From Polyangia bacterium (GTDB taxonomy: Bacteria > Myxococcota_A > Polyangia > Nannocystales > Nannocystaceae): 64,000 nt of DNA. A model generated the notes under the pieces. That model was not told the DNA's origin. It did not search any database and was given only the letters and a program-made list of their open reading frames with translations. Shown here piece after piece: positions 16,719 through 26,016 of the stretch (positions within the stretch are counted from its first letter, which is position 1; each line of letters opens with the position of its first letter). The stretch is taken from assembly GCA_030430565.1 (NCBI GenBank), contig JAUIKS010000049.1, positions 1-64,000 of the forward strand. The letters are read 5' to 3'. Both the position numbers and the translations under genes were made by a program.

Positions 16719-18689
16719 TCAGCGACAGCGCTCCTCGGCGACGCGGGTCCGCTGCCACTGAACGCCGCGGCGCTTCGGGCCGACGGGGCGAAACCGGAGC
16801 TCGCGCTGCGCCCCGTCTCGGACGACTCGGAGCGTGACCTGCTGCTTCGCGTCGCCGGGCGTGTGCTCGAGCGCGGTGATCCGGTCGCCCTCCCGCGCGC
16901 CGGCCTTGGCCGCCGCGCTCGAGGGGTCGAGCTCGCTCACCTGCGCGTAGGCCTCCTCGTCCTCCGCCGGCGCCGGCAGCTCCGCGATGATGAAGCCGAG
17001 CTCGAAGCGGCGCAGGTCGCTGGCGCGCGGGCGGAAGCACGGCCCGAGCGCGTCGGCTTCGAGCTCGGGTCGCGCGCCGCCGAGGATCACGCGTTCGAAG
17101 TCCGCGCTCGCGTCGCGCTCGAGGTCGCCGGCGAGCGTGTTCAGCCACAGCGAGACTGGGAGGTCGCGCCGCTGATCGCTGACGGCGGCCGCGACTAACA
17201 TCCGCAGCGCGATCGCCAGGCTGGCTTCGTCGTCGCGCGCTCGGTACGCGGCGTCGAGCCAGGTCGCGTAGAGCGCTCCGCGGGCGAGCAGCAGCGCGCG
17301 GGCCTGGCGAACCTGCTTGGGGCTGCCGCCGTGGACCAGCGCGACCAGGTCGGCGTGCGAGCGCTCGCGCAGGCGCGAGGTCGCGAGCTCGAGCTCGAGC
17401 GCGTTCAGCTCCTGCAGGTAGTCGCCGCTGTCGAGCACGCCGATGTCGAACAGCAGCTCGCGGGCGACCGCGCGTGAGACCCCGGCTTTAAACCATGTCG
17501 ACCACGCGGCGTCGTGCGCCGCCCCCTCGCGCTCGACGACGCGGAGCAGGCCGCCGAGCCAGCGCTGGACCAGCGTCGTGGTCGAGTTCATCCGGGCCTC
17601 GAGCGCCCAGGGGGCCTGCTCCGCGCTGATGACGAGGCCGCGCCCGCGCAGCTCGGTCGCGAACTTCGGCATCCCGGCGTTGCCCTCGTAGGCGGCGAGC
17701 ATGCTGACGAAGACCGCCTGGCCCTCGGCGGTGCGTGAACCAAAGTACATGTCGGTCGCGCTGCGGATGCCCGCGAGCTCGGCGGCGACCCAGCGCGTGT
17801 CGTACATCGGCGCGCCCACGGTCACCACGCGGTCGAGGCCGCCGAAGCTGTCGAAGGTCGCGGTCTCGACCCGCCCGGCGGCGTAGCCGGCGCGCCACAG
17901 CTCGAGCGGGACGCCCTCGAGCGCGCGCTCGCCCTCGGCGGCGAGGGTGCTCACGCCGCGCAGCGGCAGCTCCCCCTGCTCCCGCGCGACCTGGTCGGCG
18001 CCGGGCGGCTCGAGCGCGCTCGGGTCCACGCGCACGCGCAGCGGCTGGTGGACGCCGAGCTGGGCCTCGGGCAGCAAGAGCAGCGACTCCCCGGTCGCGA
18101 ACATCTCCGCGCCGTCGACCAGCACGCGCGCGGTCTCGCCGACGCGGGGCGGGGCGCTCGTCACCTGGTACTCGAGCTCGAGGGGAGGGGAGGGCGGCTC
18201 GGCGAGCGTGATCACCAGGGCACCGGGGCCGCGCCCGCCCGGCAGACGCGTGAACTCGACCGGGCCGTCGTGGTCGCGGATCGAGAGCTCGCGCAGCTCG
18301 CCGATCGGGCCCGGGAGGACCCAGCGCGTCAGCGCCTCGGGCGGGCCGCTCACGCGCGCGCGCACGCTGACGCGGGGCGAGGGCTCGAGCGTCGGCGCGA
18401 TCGTGACGGAGATCGACGGCTCGATCGAGGACTCATATGTTTTTTCAGTCAGGCTGTCGGCCACGCGCGCGGGCGCGGCCTCGGCCGCGGCGAGCGAGCC
18501 CGCGGGGCTGTTCAGCGGGGCCCCCGTCGGCCTGCACGCGCCGGCCGAGCAGACCGCGGCGAGCGCGAGCGGGGCGAGCAGGCGCGCCGCGCGGGCCGAT
18601 CGGCGAGACGCCGCGGGAGAAGACGCGGGAGAAGACGCGGGAGAAGACGCGAACGAGGAAGCGCGAGGGAGGAGCATGCTCCCTCTCAC
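16719..18689 (-). CDS. M61-like peptidase-fold lipoprotein with PDZ domain, catalytic motif lost
   Basis: N-terminal region is a run of Ser-Pro-Ala repeats, then a signal helix with lipobox CSAGAC. Residues about 75-330 are beta-rich and match the N-terminal domain of M61 glycyl aminopeptidases. Residues about 330-560 match the thermolysin-like part (MYFGSRTAEGQAVFVSML, RGLVIS), but where M61 enzymes have HE-x-x-H this one has NSTTTLVQRWLGG, so it cannot bind zinc there. A PDZ domain closes the protein (FELGFIIAELPAP, SSAAAKAGAREGDRITALEH). Expect a binding, scaffold or chaperone role outside the cytoplasm. Start GTG 18689; ATG 18677 is an alternative. Between proB and the DUF1704 gene, all leftward. 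Confidence 0.65.
   Translation of the reverse strand: MRGSMLLPRASSFASSPASSPASSPAASRRSARAARLLAPLALAAVCSAGACRPTGAPLNSPAGSLAAAEAAPARVADSLTEKTYESSIEPSISVTIAPTLEPSPRVSVRARVSGPPEALTRWVLPGPIGELRELSIRDHDGPVEFTRLPGGRGPGALVITLAEPPSPPLELEYQVTSAPPRVGETARVLVDGAEMFATGESLLLLPEAQLGVHQPLRVRVDPSALEPPGADQVAREQGELPLRGVSTLAAEGERALEGVPLELWRAGYAAGRVETATFDSFGGLDRVVTVGAPMYDTRWVAAELAGIRSATDMYFGSRTAEGQAVFVSMLAAYEGNAGMPKFATELRGRGLVISAEQAPWALEARMNSTTTLVQRWLGGLLRVVEREGAAHDAAWSTWFKAGVSRAVARELLFDIGVLDSGDYLQELNALELELATSRLRERSHADLVALVHGGSPKQVRQARALLLARGALYATWLDAAYRARDDEASLAIALRMLVAAAVSDQRRDLPVSLWLNTLAGDLERDASADFERVILGGARPELEADALGPCFRPRASDLRRFELGFIIAELPAPAEDEEAYAQVSELDPSSAAAKAGAREGDRITALEHTPGDAKQQVTLRVVRDGAQRELRFRPVGPKRRGVQWQRTRVAEERCR
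18613..18648. repeat. Three tandem copies of a 12-bp unit (GCGGGAGAAGAC)
   Basis: Perfect 12-base repeats inside the M61-like gene encode the A-S-S-P steps before the signal helix. The frame is kept at any copy number. Confidence 0.9.
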
Positions 18690-18743
18690 ACGGCGGCCGT
18701 CGAAATTGGTTCCTCGGAAAAGCGCGCCCTCGAAGCGTCGCGC

Positions 18744-19926
18744 TCAGACGCTCGAGAGCACCAAGTTCTCCCGCGAGATCAGCGTGTCGTAGCCCTGCCA
18801 GCCGAGCACCTCCGCGATCTCGCCGCTCTTGCGGCCCTTGAGCGCCCGGCACGCGGCGGCCGCGTAGTTGACGAGCCCGCGGCCGTGGGCGCGCCCGCTG
18901 GCGTCGCGCAGCTCGACCACATCGCCCGGCGAGAACTCGCCGATCACGTCGATGACGCCCACCGGCAGCAGCGACGCCTTGCGCTGGACCAGCGCCTGCA
19001 AGGCGCCCTCGTTGATGACGAGCGCGCCGGCGCTGCTGGCCGCGACCGCGATCGCGCGCCGGTGCGCGCGTCGTCGTCGACCGGGGCTGGACGGGGCCGG
19101 GATGAAGGTGCCGACGTCCTCGCCCGCGAGCGCTTGCTGCAGGGCCTTCGGGTTGTGGCCGCTCGTGATCAGGACCGCGGTCCCGCCCTCCGCAGCCGCG
19201 CGTGCGGCCGCGAGCTTGCTCGCCATGCCCCCCGTCCCTCCTGCCGAGGTCGAGCCGGCCGCGCGCGCGACGAGGGCGTCCTCGATGCGCTCGAGTCGCG
19301 CGAAGCGCATGGCCGTCGGCTCGTCGCGGGGGTCGGCGGTGTAGCAGCCGTCGACATCGGTCAGCAGCACCAGCAGATCGGCGTCCACCGCCAGCGCGAC
19401 GCGGGCCGAGAGCTCGTCGTTGTCGCCGAAACCAACCGCGTCCTCTTGGCCCCGGTGCTCGATCAGCTCGCGCACGCTGACGCTGTCGTTCTCGTTGAGC
19501 ACCGGCACGACGCCGAGCTCGATCAGGCGCGTCAGCGTGGTCCGCAGGCACAGCAAGCGGTCGCGATCCGCGAGGTCGGCCTGGGTCAGCAGCACCTGGG
19601 CGACCTGCACCCCGAGCAGGCCGAAGGCCTGGCTGTAGAGCGCGATCAGCTGACCCTGACCGACGGCCGCGCAGGCCTGCCGCAGCCCCAGCGAGCGCGG
19701 GCGCTCGCGGTGCCCCAGCGCTCGCTGCCCCATCCCGACCGCGCCGCTCGAGACCATCAACATCTGACGCCCCGCTCGCTGCTCGCGCGCGACCGCCTCG
19801 ATCAACATGTTCAGCCGGCCGAGCGCGATCCCGTCCTGGGCCGCCGCGCCGGCGTGCGTGATGACGTTGGTGCCGAGCTTGACGACGATCCGGCGAGCGT
19901 CCTTGAGCTGATCGCGGCGTTCCATC
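18744..19926 (-). CDS. proB: Glutamate 5-kinase with PUA domain
   Basis: First step of proline synthesis: ATP-dependent phosphorylation of L-glutamate, cytoplasmic. Start ATG 19926 (MERRDQLKDARRIVVKLG). Amino-acid kinase domain about 10-260: VVKLGTNVIT, MVSSGAVGMGQRALG, AVGQGQLIALYSQAF, VLLTQADLADRDR, PVLNENDSVSV, FGDNDELSARVA, LLTDVDGCYTADP and TGGMASKLAAARAA. A PUA domain follows (about 285-375: ALVINEGALQALVQRKASLL, FSPGDVVELRD, GRGLVNY). Length 393 is usual for the PUA-carrying form, in which PUA is thought to affect feedback by proline. Not coupled to proA, which lies three genes downstream. Confidence 0.95.
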
Positions 19927-19952
19927 GCCGGCAATCTAGCAGGCTGCCCGCG

Positions 19953-20351
19953 TCAGTACATCTCGGCCGCGCAGCGCCGCTGTTGGCAGCGCGCGCGAAA
20001 CCCTGGGCAGCTCCCGCAGACGATCTCCTTGTCCGGGTTGTGCTCGGGGCACACGACCGCGTCGCGCTCGTGCTGGAAGCGCGCCAGCTCGTGTTGGCTA
20101 ATTGGCTCGCTCGCGCAGCCGCAGTGACTGCACACATCGGGCTTGACCAGCGCGCAGTCGTCGTCGACCTCGCAGGCGAGCTCGTAGTCCGTGAGGTCCA
20201 CGCGCGCCGGCGCGTTCGCGTCGCGCTGGTGGTTGTCTGGCTCGCTCGGCGAGCACGCGAGCGCGAGCGCGAGCGCGAGGGGAGCAGACCAGCGGAGGGG
20301 CACCGAGCGACGCACGGCTCGAGCATCGCACACCCAGCGGGGCGTCAGCAC
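19953..20351 (-). CDS. Small cysteine-rich lipoprotein
   Basis: Signal peptide ends in ALALAC (lipobox). The mature part has about 12 cysteines, with the pattern CEVDDDCALV, CSHCGC, VVCPEHN, CGSCPGF, CQQRRC. The E-C-x-x-D-x-D-C-A-L-V pattern recurs in short secreted proteins of myxobacteria, but I know no function. Disulphide-bonded and outside the cytoplasm by inference. Sits 26 bases upstream of proB on the same strand; shared transcription is possible but the product does not suggest a shared role. Start is uncertain: in-frame positions closer to the signal helix also exist. Confidence 0.6.
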   Translation of the reverse strand: MLTPRWVCDARAVRRSVPLRWSAPLALALALACSPSEPDNHQRDANAPARVDLTDYELACEVDDDCALVKPDVCSHCGCASEPISQHELARFQHERDAVVCPEHNPDKEIVCGSCPGFRARCQQRRCAAEMY

Positions 20352-20419
20352 TCGATCGCGCGCGGCCAGTGAACCAAAGCGCGGGCGCGCGGACTGACAA
20401 GAGCGAGGAGCCCGCCGCC

Positions 20420-21496
<1,077 letters not shown>

Positions 21497-21535
21497 CGAC
21501 GACGATGCTCGTCACGACCTGTCTGTTTCGACAGG

Positions 21536-22546
21536 CTAGAGGAGACACTCGGGCCTTCGCCGCTTGCGCGGGTACTGACACTCCACCGAAGGCATCGGCC
21601 GCCGCCTGGGCTTGTCGACCGAGAAGTCTCGGATCATCTGCGGCGCGTAGTTGGGGACCTTCTCGGTCTGCTCGCAGGGCGACGGCGGCGTGGGCGGCTT
21701 CTTCGCCGGATAAAACTCGATCTTCTGCACGCCGCAGCGCGGCTGCTCGCCCTCGCAGGCGCCGAGCAGCTTCACGTACTTGTCGCCGCGCGGGTTCGTG
21801 TACGTGCCCTGCGCGCGCGCCTCGAGCTCATGCAGCTCGACGCTGATCGTCACGAGATCGCCGCGCACCACCCGGCGCAGCGGCTCCGTCGCCGGGAGGT
21901 CGTAGACCTTCAGCTTGTAGCCGTCCGCGAGCCGTACGTACGCGCCGCCCGAGGAGCGACGCTGCCAAAAGCCCGCGATCTTCCCGGTGACCTGCACCCA
22001 CGGCGCGACGGCTGTCTCGAGCTGCGCGCGGGTCGAGATCTGCGGCAGCGGCGGGGTCGGGATCGGGGGCTCGATCACGCGTCCCCACTTGTCTCGCTTC
22101 TTGGTCTCGACCTCGCCCGTGTACTCGGCCGTGACGAAGGGCTCCTCGAGCGCGCGGATCCGGGTCGGTCGCAGCCACCAGCTCCCGCCGCACTTCTGCA
22201 CCCAGCCGTCCGCGCGCGCGGCTCGGCCGTGCAGCGCGACGTAGTCCTTGGGCAGGTGCTCGAGCACGAGCCGCTGCCCGACCGTGTTCACGAACACGGC
22301 CTTGCGCCCCCGCGGGTGGATCCACAGGCGCCCGTGGAACGCCATCTCGTGCACGCGATCCTTCGCCTGCTCGGGCACCCACTTGCTGAGCGGGCGCGCG
22401 GGCGCGGGCTTGGGCGCGGGCGCGGGCGCGGGCTCGAGCGCGGGCGCCTCGACAACGTCGTCCGCGGGCGCGGGCGACTTGTGCTCCGCGCAGGCGGAGA
22501 CCAGCGCGAGCGTGAGCGCCAGGACCGCGTGGGGTCGACCTGTCAT
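21536..22546 (-). CDS. Lipoprotein, paralogue A of a tandem pair
   Basis: Start ATG 22546, inside an ATGA overlap with the preceding paralogue (22543-22546), so translation is likely coupled. Signal peptide with lipobox LVSAC, a Pro/Ala/Lys stalk, then a beta-rich domain: MAFHGRLWIHPRGRKAVFVN, LHGRAARADGWVQKCGGSWW, APWVQVTGKIAGFWQ, AYVRLADGYKLKVYD, LRRVVRGDLVTISVEL and CEGEQPRCGV. The C-terminal tail is basic and ends CQYPRKRRRPECLL. The repeated wording in both paralogues (LHGRA, PWV-VTG, VRLADG, L-V-D, LRR) defines one family that I cannot name; the order of short strands resembles an OB-like fold. Outside the cytoplasm. Confidence 0.7.
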   Translation of the reverse strand: MTGRPHAVLALTLALVSACAEHKSPAPADDVVEAPALEPAPAPAPKPAPARPLSKWVPEQAKDRVHEMAFHGRLWIHPRGRKAVFVNTVGQRLVLEHLPKDYVALHGRAARADGWVQKCGGSWWLRPTRIRALEEPFVTAEYTGEVETKKRDKWGRVIEPPIPTPPLPQISTRAQLETAVAPWVQVTGKIAGFWQRRSSGGAYVRLADGYKLKVYDLPATEPLRRVVRGDLVTISVELHELEARAQGTYTNPRGDKYVKLLGACEGEQPRCGVQKIEFYPAKKPPTPPSPCEQTEKVPNYAPQMIRDFSVDKPRRRPMPSVECQYPRKRRRPECLL

Positions 22547-23505
22547 TGTGAACACCTCGCGCCGGCCAGCTTGTTCGGGCGCTGACAGGCGAAGGGCGGC
22601 ATCGGCCCGCGCGTCGGCGCGGACGGGGCCGGGATCATCGGCGCGGCCGCGCCGGCGAGGCCGGCTCTCGGCGCGCTCGGCTCGACGCTGGTGCAGTGCT
22701 CGGGTCGCGCGCCGCCGTACATCGGGTACGAGAGGACATCGGCGGCGCACCACCGCGTCTCGCCGGCGCACACGCCGAGCGGCTCGAGCACCTCCTCGAG
22801 CGATATCGACGCGCGCTCGAGCAGGAGCGTCACGCGATCGCCCGCGAGCGCGCGCCGCAGCGGTCGGCGGTACGGGTCGCGAACCTGTAGCTCGAGGCCG
22901 TCGGCGAGCCGCACGCGCGCGCCGTCTCGTCCGCTGCTCGCGGCCGCCTCGCCCGAGCCTCCGTCCCAGCCTTCCTCCCAGTGCCCCGTGACCTCGCCGG
23001 TGACGAGCACCCAGGGCGAGGTTCGCTCGTTGAGCCCTCGGAGCTGCGCGGCCGTGCTCACCAGCGGGTACGAGGGCACGCCGCCGCCGGGGCGTCGCGC
23101 CGTCGACGTCTCCCCGATCTCGGAGAGCTCGGTCGGCGCCAAGAACCACCGGCCCTCGCAGCGCCAGGCGTCGCCGTCGATCCGCAGCGCGCGGCCGTGC
23201 AGCCCCGCGTGCTCGGGCGTCAGCGCGTCGAGCTCGAGGGACTCGCCCGCGTCGGTCCAGAGCGTCGCCCGCCGCCCGAAGGGGTCGATCCACAGGGTCC
23301 CCGCGAGCGCGAGCGCGTGAACCCGCTTCGCGGTCGTCGCCCGCGGCAGCGTCTTCGTCAGCGCTCGCCGTGACGTCCGCGGCTCCGCGCCTGCGGTCGG
23401 CGAGCCGGCGGCGACGTCGTCCCCGTGCTCAGCGCAGGCCAGCAGCCCGGCGAGCGCGAGGAGCACCTGTCTGCTTCGCCAGCTCATCGACGTCCAGAGT
23501 CTCAC
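22543..23505 (-). CDS. Lipoprotein, paralogue B of a tandem pair
   Basis: First gene of a two-gene tandem duplication. Signal peptide with lipobox LAGLLAC (Cys about 24), then the same order of motifs as its neighbour: LALAGTLWIDPFGRRATLWT, LHGRALRIDGDAWRCEGRWF, SPWVLVTGEVTGHWEEG, RVRLADGLELQVRDP, LRRALAGDRVTLLLE, VCAGETRWCA. It has a Gly/Ser-rich insert before VRLADG and ends MPPFACQRPNKLAGARC, comparable with the MPSVECQYPRKRRRPEC end of paralogue A. Its TGA overlaps the ATG of paralogue A. Identity between the two is only moderate, so the duplication is old. Start could be ATG 23505 or ATG 23487. Function unknown. Confidence 0.7.
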   Translation of the reverse strand: MRLWTSMSWRSRQVLLALAGLLACAEHGDDVAAGSPTAGAEPRTSRRALTKTLPRATTAKRVHALALAGTLWIDPFGRRATLWTDAGESLELDALTPEHAGLHGRALRIDGDAWRCEGRWFLAPTELSEIGETSTARRPGGGVPSYPLVSTAAQLRGLNERTSPWVLVTGEVTGHWEEGWDGGSGEAAASSGRDGARVRLADGLELQVRDPYRRPLRRALAGDRVTLLLERASISLEEVLEPLGVCAGETRWCAADVLSYPMYGGARPEHCTSVEPSAPRAGLAGAAAPMIPAPSAPTRGPMPPFACQRPNKLAGARCSQ

Positions 23506-23589
23506 GCGCCCGGCGTCCAGAGGTTCCCGCGAGCGCTATCCCGCGCGCGGGTTATCCTGCGCGGCGGCGCCGGGCAGAGGCGCGCGTGC

Positions 23590-23595
23590 TAGAGT
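23590..23595 (+). promoter_or_regulatory. -10 element next to the start of the PLC-like gene
   Basis: TAGAGT ends 5 bases before GTG 23601. No ribosome site fits between, so the mRNA is probably leaderless. Confidence 0.4.
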
Positions 23596-23600
23596 TCGCT

Positions 23601-24713
23601 GTGACCAGCTTGCGACGCCCCCGTGACCTTGGCTTCGCGCTGACGCTCGCGCTCGCGCCCGCGCTCGGCGCCTGCGGTGACGCGGGCGACGGCGGCCAGA
23701 CCAGTCAGGCGAGCGCGGGCACCGACAGCTCGAGCGCGACATCGTCCGACAGCACCGGCGCCGCCTCGACGAGCGCCGCGGCGGACAGCGACAGCACGAC
23801 GAGCACGACGAGCACGACGAGCACGACGAGCGCGACCTCCACGGGCGCGGCGGCGACGACGAGCGGCGAGACCGAGACGACGACGACCTCGGAGACGAGC
23901 GCGGGCACCACGGGCGCGCCGCTGGAGCCCTGCAACGGGCACGTGGTGCTCTGCGATCGGCCCTTCGACCAGGTCGTGCTCCCGTCGACCCACAACTCGA
24001 ACTCGGCGCTGAGCGAGGGCTACTCGCAGATCGTCGCCAACCACACCCAGGGCATCGGCGAGCAGCTCGAGCACGGCATCCGCGGGATGCTGATCGACGT
24101 CCACGAGTACCAGGGCGAGACGCACATGTGCCACGGGACCTGCGCGCTGGGGAGCCAGCCGCACGTCGAGGGGCTGGAGATCATCCGCGACTTCCTCGAG
24201 CAGCACCCGCGCGAGGTCCTGGCGATCATCTACCAGGACGAGGTCGGCGTCGACGCGATCGTCGCCGACTACGAGGAGACAGGGCTGATCGACCAGGTCT
24301 ACGCGCACCCGAGCGAGACCCCGTGGCCGACGCTCGGGGAGCTGATCGAGGCCGACACGCGCCTGATCGTCACGGCCGAGGCCGGCGGCCCGCCGCCCGC
24401 CTGGTACCACCACGTCTGGGATGTCGCGTGGGACACCCCGTACTCGTACATGGATCCCTCGGAGTTCTCGTGCGAGCTCAACCGCGGCAGCCAGGACAAC
24501 GACCTGTTCCTCATGAACCACTGGGTCAACAACATCATCGACCTGCCGAGCGAGGACAACGCGGCGGAGGTGAACCAGTTCGAGCTGCTGCACGCGCGCG
24601 CGCTCGAGTGCGCGGAGTCGGCGGGGCGGCTGCCGAACTTCATCGCCGTCGACTTCTTCCTGCAGGGGGACGTCGTGGGGGTCGCCGACGCGCTCAACCT
24701 CGACGGGGCGTGA
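23601..24713 (+). CDS. Lipoprotein with PI-PLC X-type phosphodiesterase domain
   Basis: Start GTG 23601 directly after a -10-like hexamer gives a signal peptide with lipobox LGAC. A long Ser/Thr/Ala stalk (about 25-115) follows, including four T-S-T steps. The domain from about 118 matches bacterial and eukaryotic PI-PLC X-type proteins: VVLPSTHNSNS (first catalytic His), GIRGMLIDVHEYQGE, THMCHGTCALG (second His), LEQHPREVLAIIYQD, YAHPSETPWPTLGELI, RLIVTAEAGG and FIAVDFFLQGDVVGVADALN at the end. Predicted cleavage of phosphatidylinositol or related head groups at the cell surface, possibly on prey or host membranes (inference). Faces the C-type-lectin lipoprotein gene tail to tail, 4 bases apart. 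Confidence 0.85.
   Translation: MTSLRRPRDLGFALTLALAPALGACGDAGDGGQTSQASAGTDSSSATSSDSTGAASTSAAADSDSTTSTTSTTSTTSATSTGAAATTSGETETTTTSETSAGTTGAPLEPCNGHVVLCDRPFDQVVLPSTHNSNSALSEGYSQIVANHTQGIGEQLEHGIRGMLIDVHEYQGETHMCHGTCALGSQPHVEGLEIIRDFLEQHPREVLAIIYQDEVGVDAIVADYEETGLIDQVYAHPSETPWPTLGELIEADTRLIVTAEAGGPPPAWYHHVWDVAWDTPYSYMDPSEFSCELNRGSQDNDLFLMNHWVNNIIDLPSEDNAAEVNQFELLHARALECAESAGRLPNFIAVDFFLQGDVVGVADALNLDGA
23793..23828. repeat. Four tandem copies of a 9-bp unit (AGCACGACG)
   Basis: Perfect nonamer repeats in the stalk of the PLC-like lipoprotein, encoding Ser-Thr-Thr steps. Confidence 0.9.
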
Positions 24714-24717
24714 GCGC

Positions 24718-25434
24718 TCAGAGCTCGGCCTCGCAGGTCCACTGCACGAACGAGCCCTCGCAGGTGACGATGTTCCAGCCGGCGGTCGAGTCTGTCTGGG
24801 TGTACACGCAGTCGGCGATGCCCTCGTTCCCGTCGTTCGCCGGCCAGTTCTCGAAGCCGTGGTCCGCCGGGGTGCTGCCGTCGACCCAGCGGAACGTGCC
24901 CTCGACCTCGGCGTCGGTCAGGCCGAGCCAGAAGTACTCGATCGGCGACTGCGCGAAGACCTCGCTCTGCTCCGCCTCGCTGTTGAGGATGATGAGGTGC
25001 GCGCCGAGGCTCTCGCAGTGGCCCCGCGCCTCCTCCCACTGAATCTCGTCTTGGCAGAACCAGTAGGCGCTCGAGCCGATGACGCGCGCCTCGCAGCCGC
25101 CGCACTCGAGTGCGCTCGATCCTGCGGGCTCGTCGATGAGGCCGTCGCAGTCGTTGTCTTCGCCGTCGCAGACCTCATCGCCCGAGGGCGTGCAGCCCTC
25201 GACCCCGGTCGCGCTGGAGCTGCTCTCCGAGCCAGCCGGACCCGCGCCGGTCGCCTCGCCGCTCGCGCCCTGGGTCGCCTCGCCGCTCGCGCCCTGGGTC
25301 GCCTCGCCGTCGCTCCCGGACGTCGCGCCCGCGCTCTCCGCTCCTTCGTCTGTGAAGCACGCGCTCAGCGCGAGCGTGCACGCGAGCGTCGCCGCGCGCG
25401 CGCGTCGAGAGGTGGAGCGGCTGGTCTGGGACAT
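24718..25434 (-). CDS. C-type lectin-domain lipoprotein
   Basis: Lipobox LALSAC, then a stalk with two full copies of GEATQGAS, then a short cysteine-rich module CDGEDNDCDGLIDEPAG (the MopA-like DNDCDG motif common in myxobacterial surface proteins) at about 88-105. The C-terminal 120 residues are a C-type lectin domain: SAYWFCQDEIQWEEARGHC, LIILNSEAEQ, YFWLGLTDAEVEGTFRWVDG, FENWPANDGN, DCVYTQTD and VTCEGSFVQWTCEAEL. The calcium/sugar motif position reads EGIAD rather than EPN or QPD, so sugar binding is uncertain. Surface protein by lipidation. Convergent with the PLC-like lipoprotein. Confidence 0.85.
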   Translation of the reverse strand: MSQTSRSTSRRARAATLACTLALSACFTDEGAESAGATSGSDGEATQGASGEATQGASGEATGAGPAGSESSSSATGVEGCTPSGDEVCDGEDNDCDGLIDEPAGSSALECGGCEARVIGSSAYWFCQDEIQWEEARGHCESLGAHLIILNSEAEQSEVFAQSPIEYFWLGLTDAEVEGTFRWVDGSTPADHGFENWPANDGNEGIADCVYTQTDSTAGWNIVTCEGSFVQWTCEAEL

Positions 25435-25488
25435 GTCGCGCCCAGCATACCGCGGCCCGGCGCGAGCTCGGCGCGCGCCCGCGCTCGC

Positions 25489-25851
25489 TTAGGTCCCTTC
25501 GGGCATGTCGCGCTGCGAGCGGTGCGAGATCAGCAGCAGCGTCAACCCGATCACCGCGGGGGCGAACTCGCCGTCGCTGATCGCGACGTGCGCCATGATC
25601 GCGAGCACGAGGTCGAAGAAGAAGCCCGCGTAGGCCCACTCTTTGAGGGTTGTCGAGCGTCGCGTCCAGATCGCGACGAGGCCGAGCAGCTTCGCGAGCG
25701 CGAGCGGGTAGACGAGGTAGCCCGGGTAGCCCAGCGTCTCGAAGGTCCGCGCGACGTTGTCGTGGTCGACGAGGTACATCGTGACGCCCAGGAGGATGAG
25801 CGCGGAGAACAGGCCGGTGGAGATCTTGTAGGTGAGGGACGAGCGGGACAT
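25489..25851 (-). CDS. DoxX-like small membrane protein
   Basis: 120 residues with four hydrophobic helices, fitting the DoxX-like family: YKISTGLFSALILLGVTMYL, GYPGYLVYPLALAKLLGLVA (the conserved Y-P-x-x-L-A-x-x-K-x-L-G turn), WAYAGFFFDLVLAIMAHVA and PAVIGLTLLLI. Inner-membrane protein; DoxX relatives are linked to quinone or thiol redox, but the four-helix type has no settled role. Divergent from the LysR gene at 26017, with 165 bases between, so regulation by that LysR protein is likely (inference). Short C-terminal tail is charged. Confidence 0.85.
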   Translation of the reverse strand: MSRSSLTYKISTGLFSALILLGVTMYLVDHDNVARTFETLGYPGYLVYPLALAKLLGLVAIWTRRSTTLKEWAYAGFFFDLVLAIMAHVAISDGEFAPAVIGLTLLLISHRSQRDMPEGT

Positions 25852-25989
25852 GGTGGACCTCGGAGTACGGGCGCTTGTGAGCGCGGGCGCTTGCGGGCGC
25901 GGGCTCCCGCGCGTTCGCGGGCGCCGTCGCCATGAGGGTGACTATGCGCGCTGGATCGCTGTGCGTCAGCAAGCAATACTGCGCTCCAC

Positions 25990-26007
25990 CTGTGCATCCG
26001 TGCACAG
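25990..26007. promoter_or_regulatory. Perfect palindrome, probable LysR operator
   Basis: CTGTGCA and TGCACAG flank TCCG, ending 9 bases before the LysR start codon and inside the shared intergenic region with doxX. Position fits autoregulation. Confidence 0.5.
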
Positions 26008-26016
26008 CGCGGCGCG

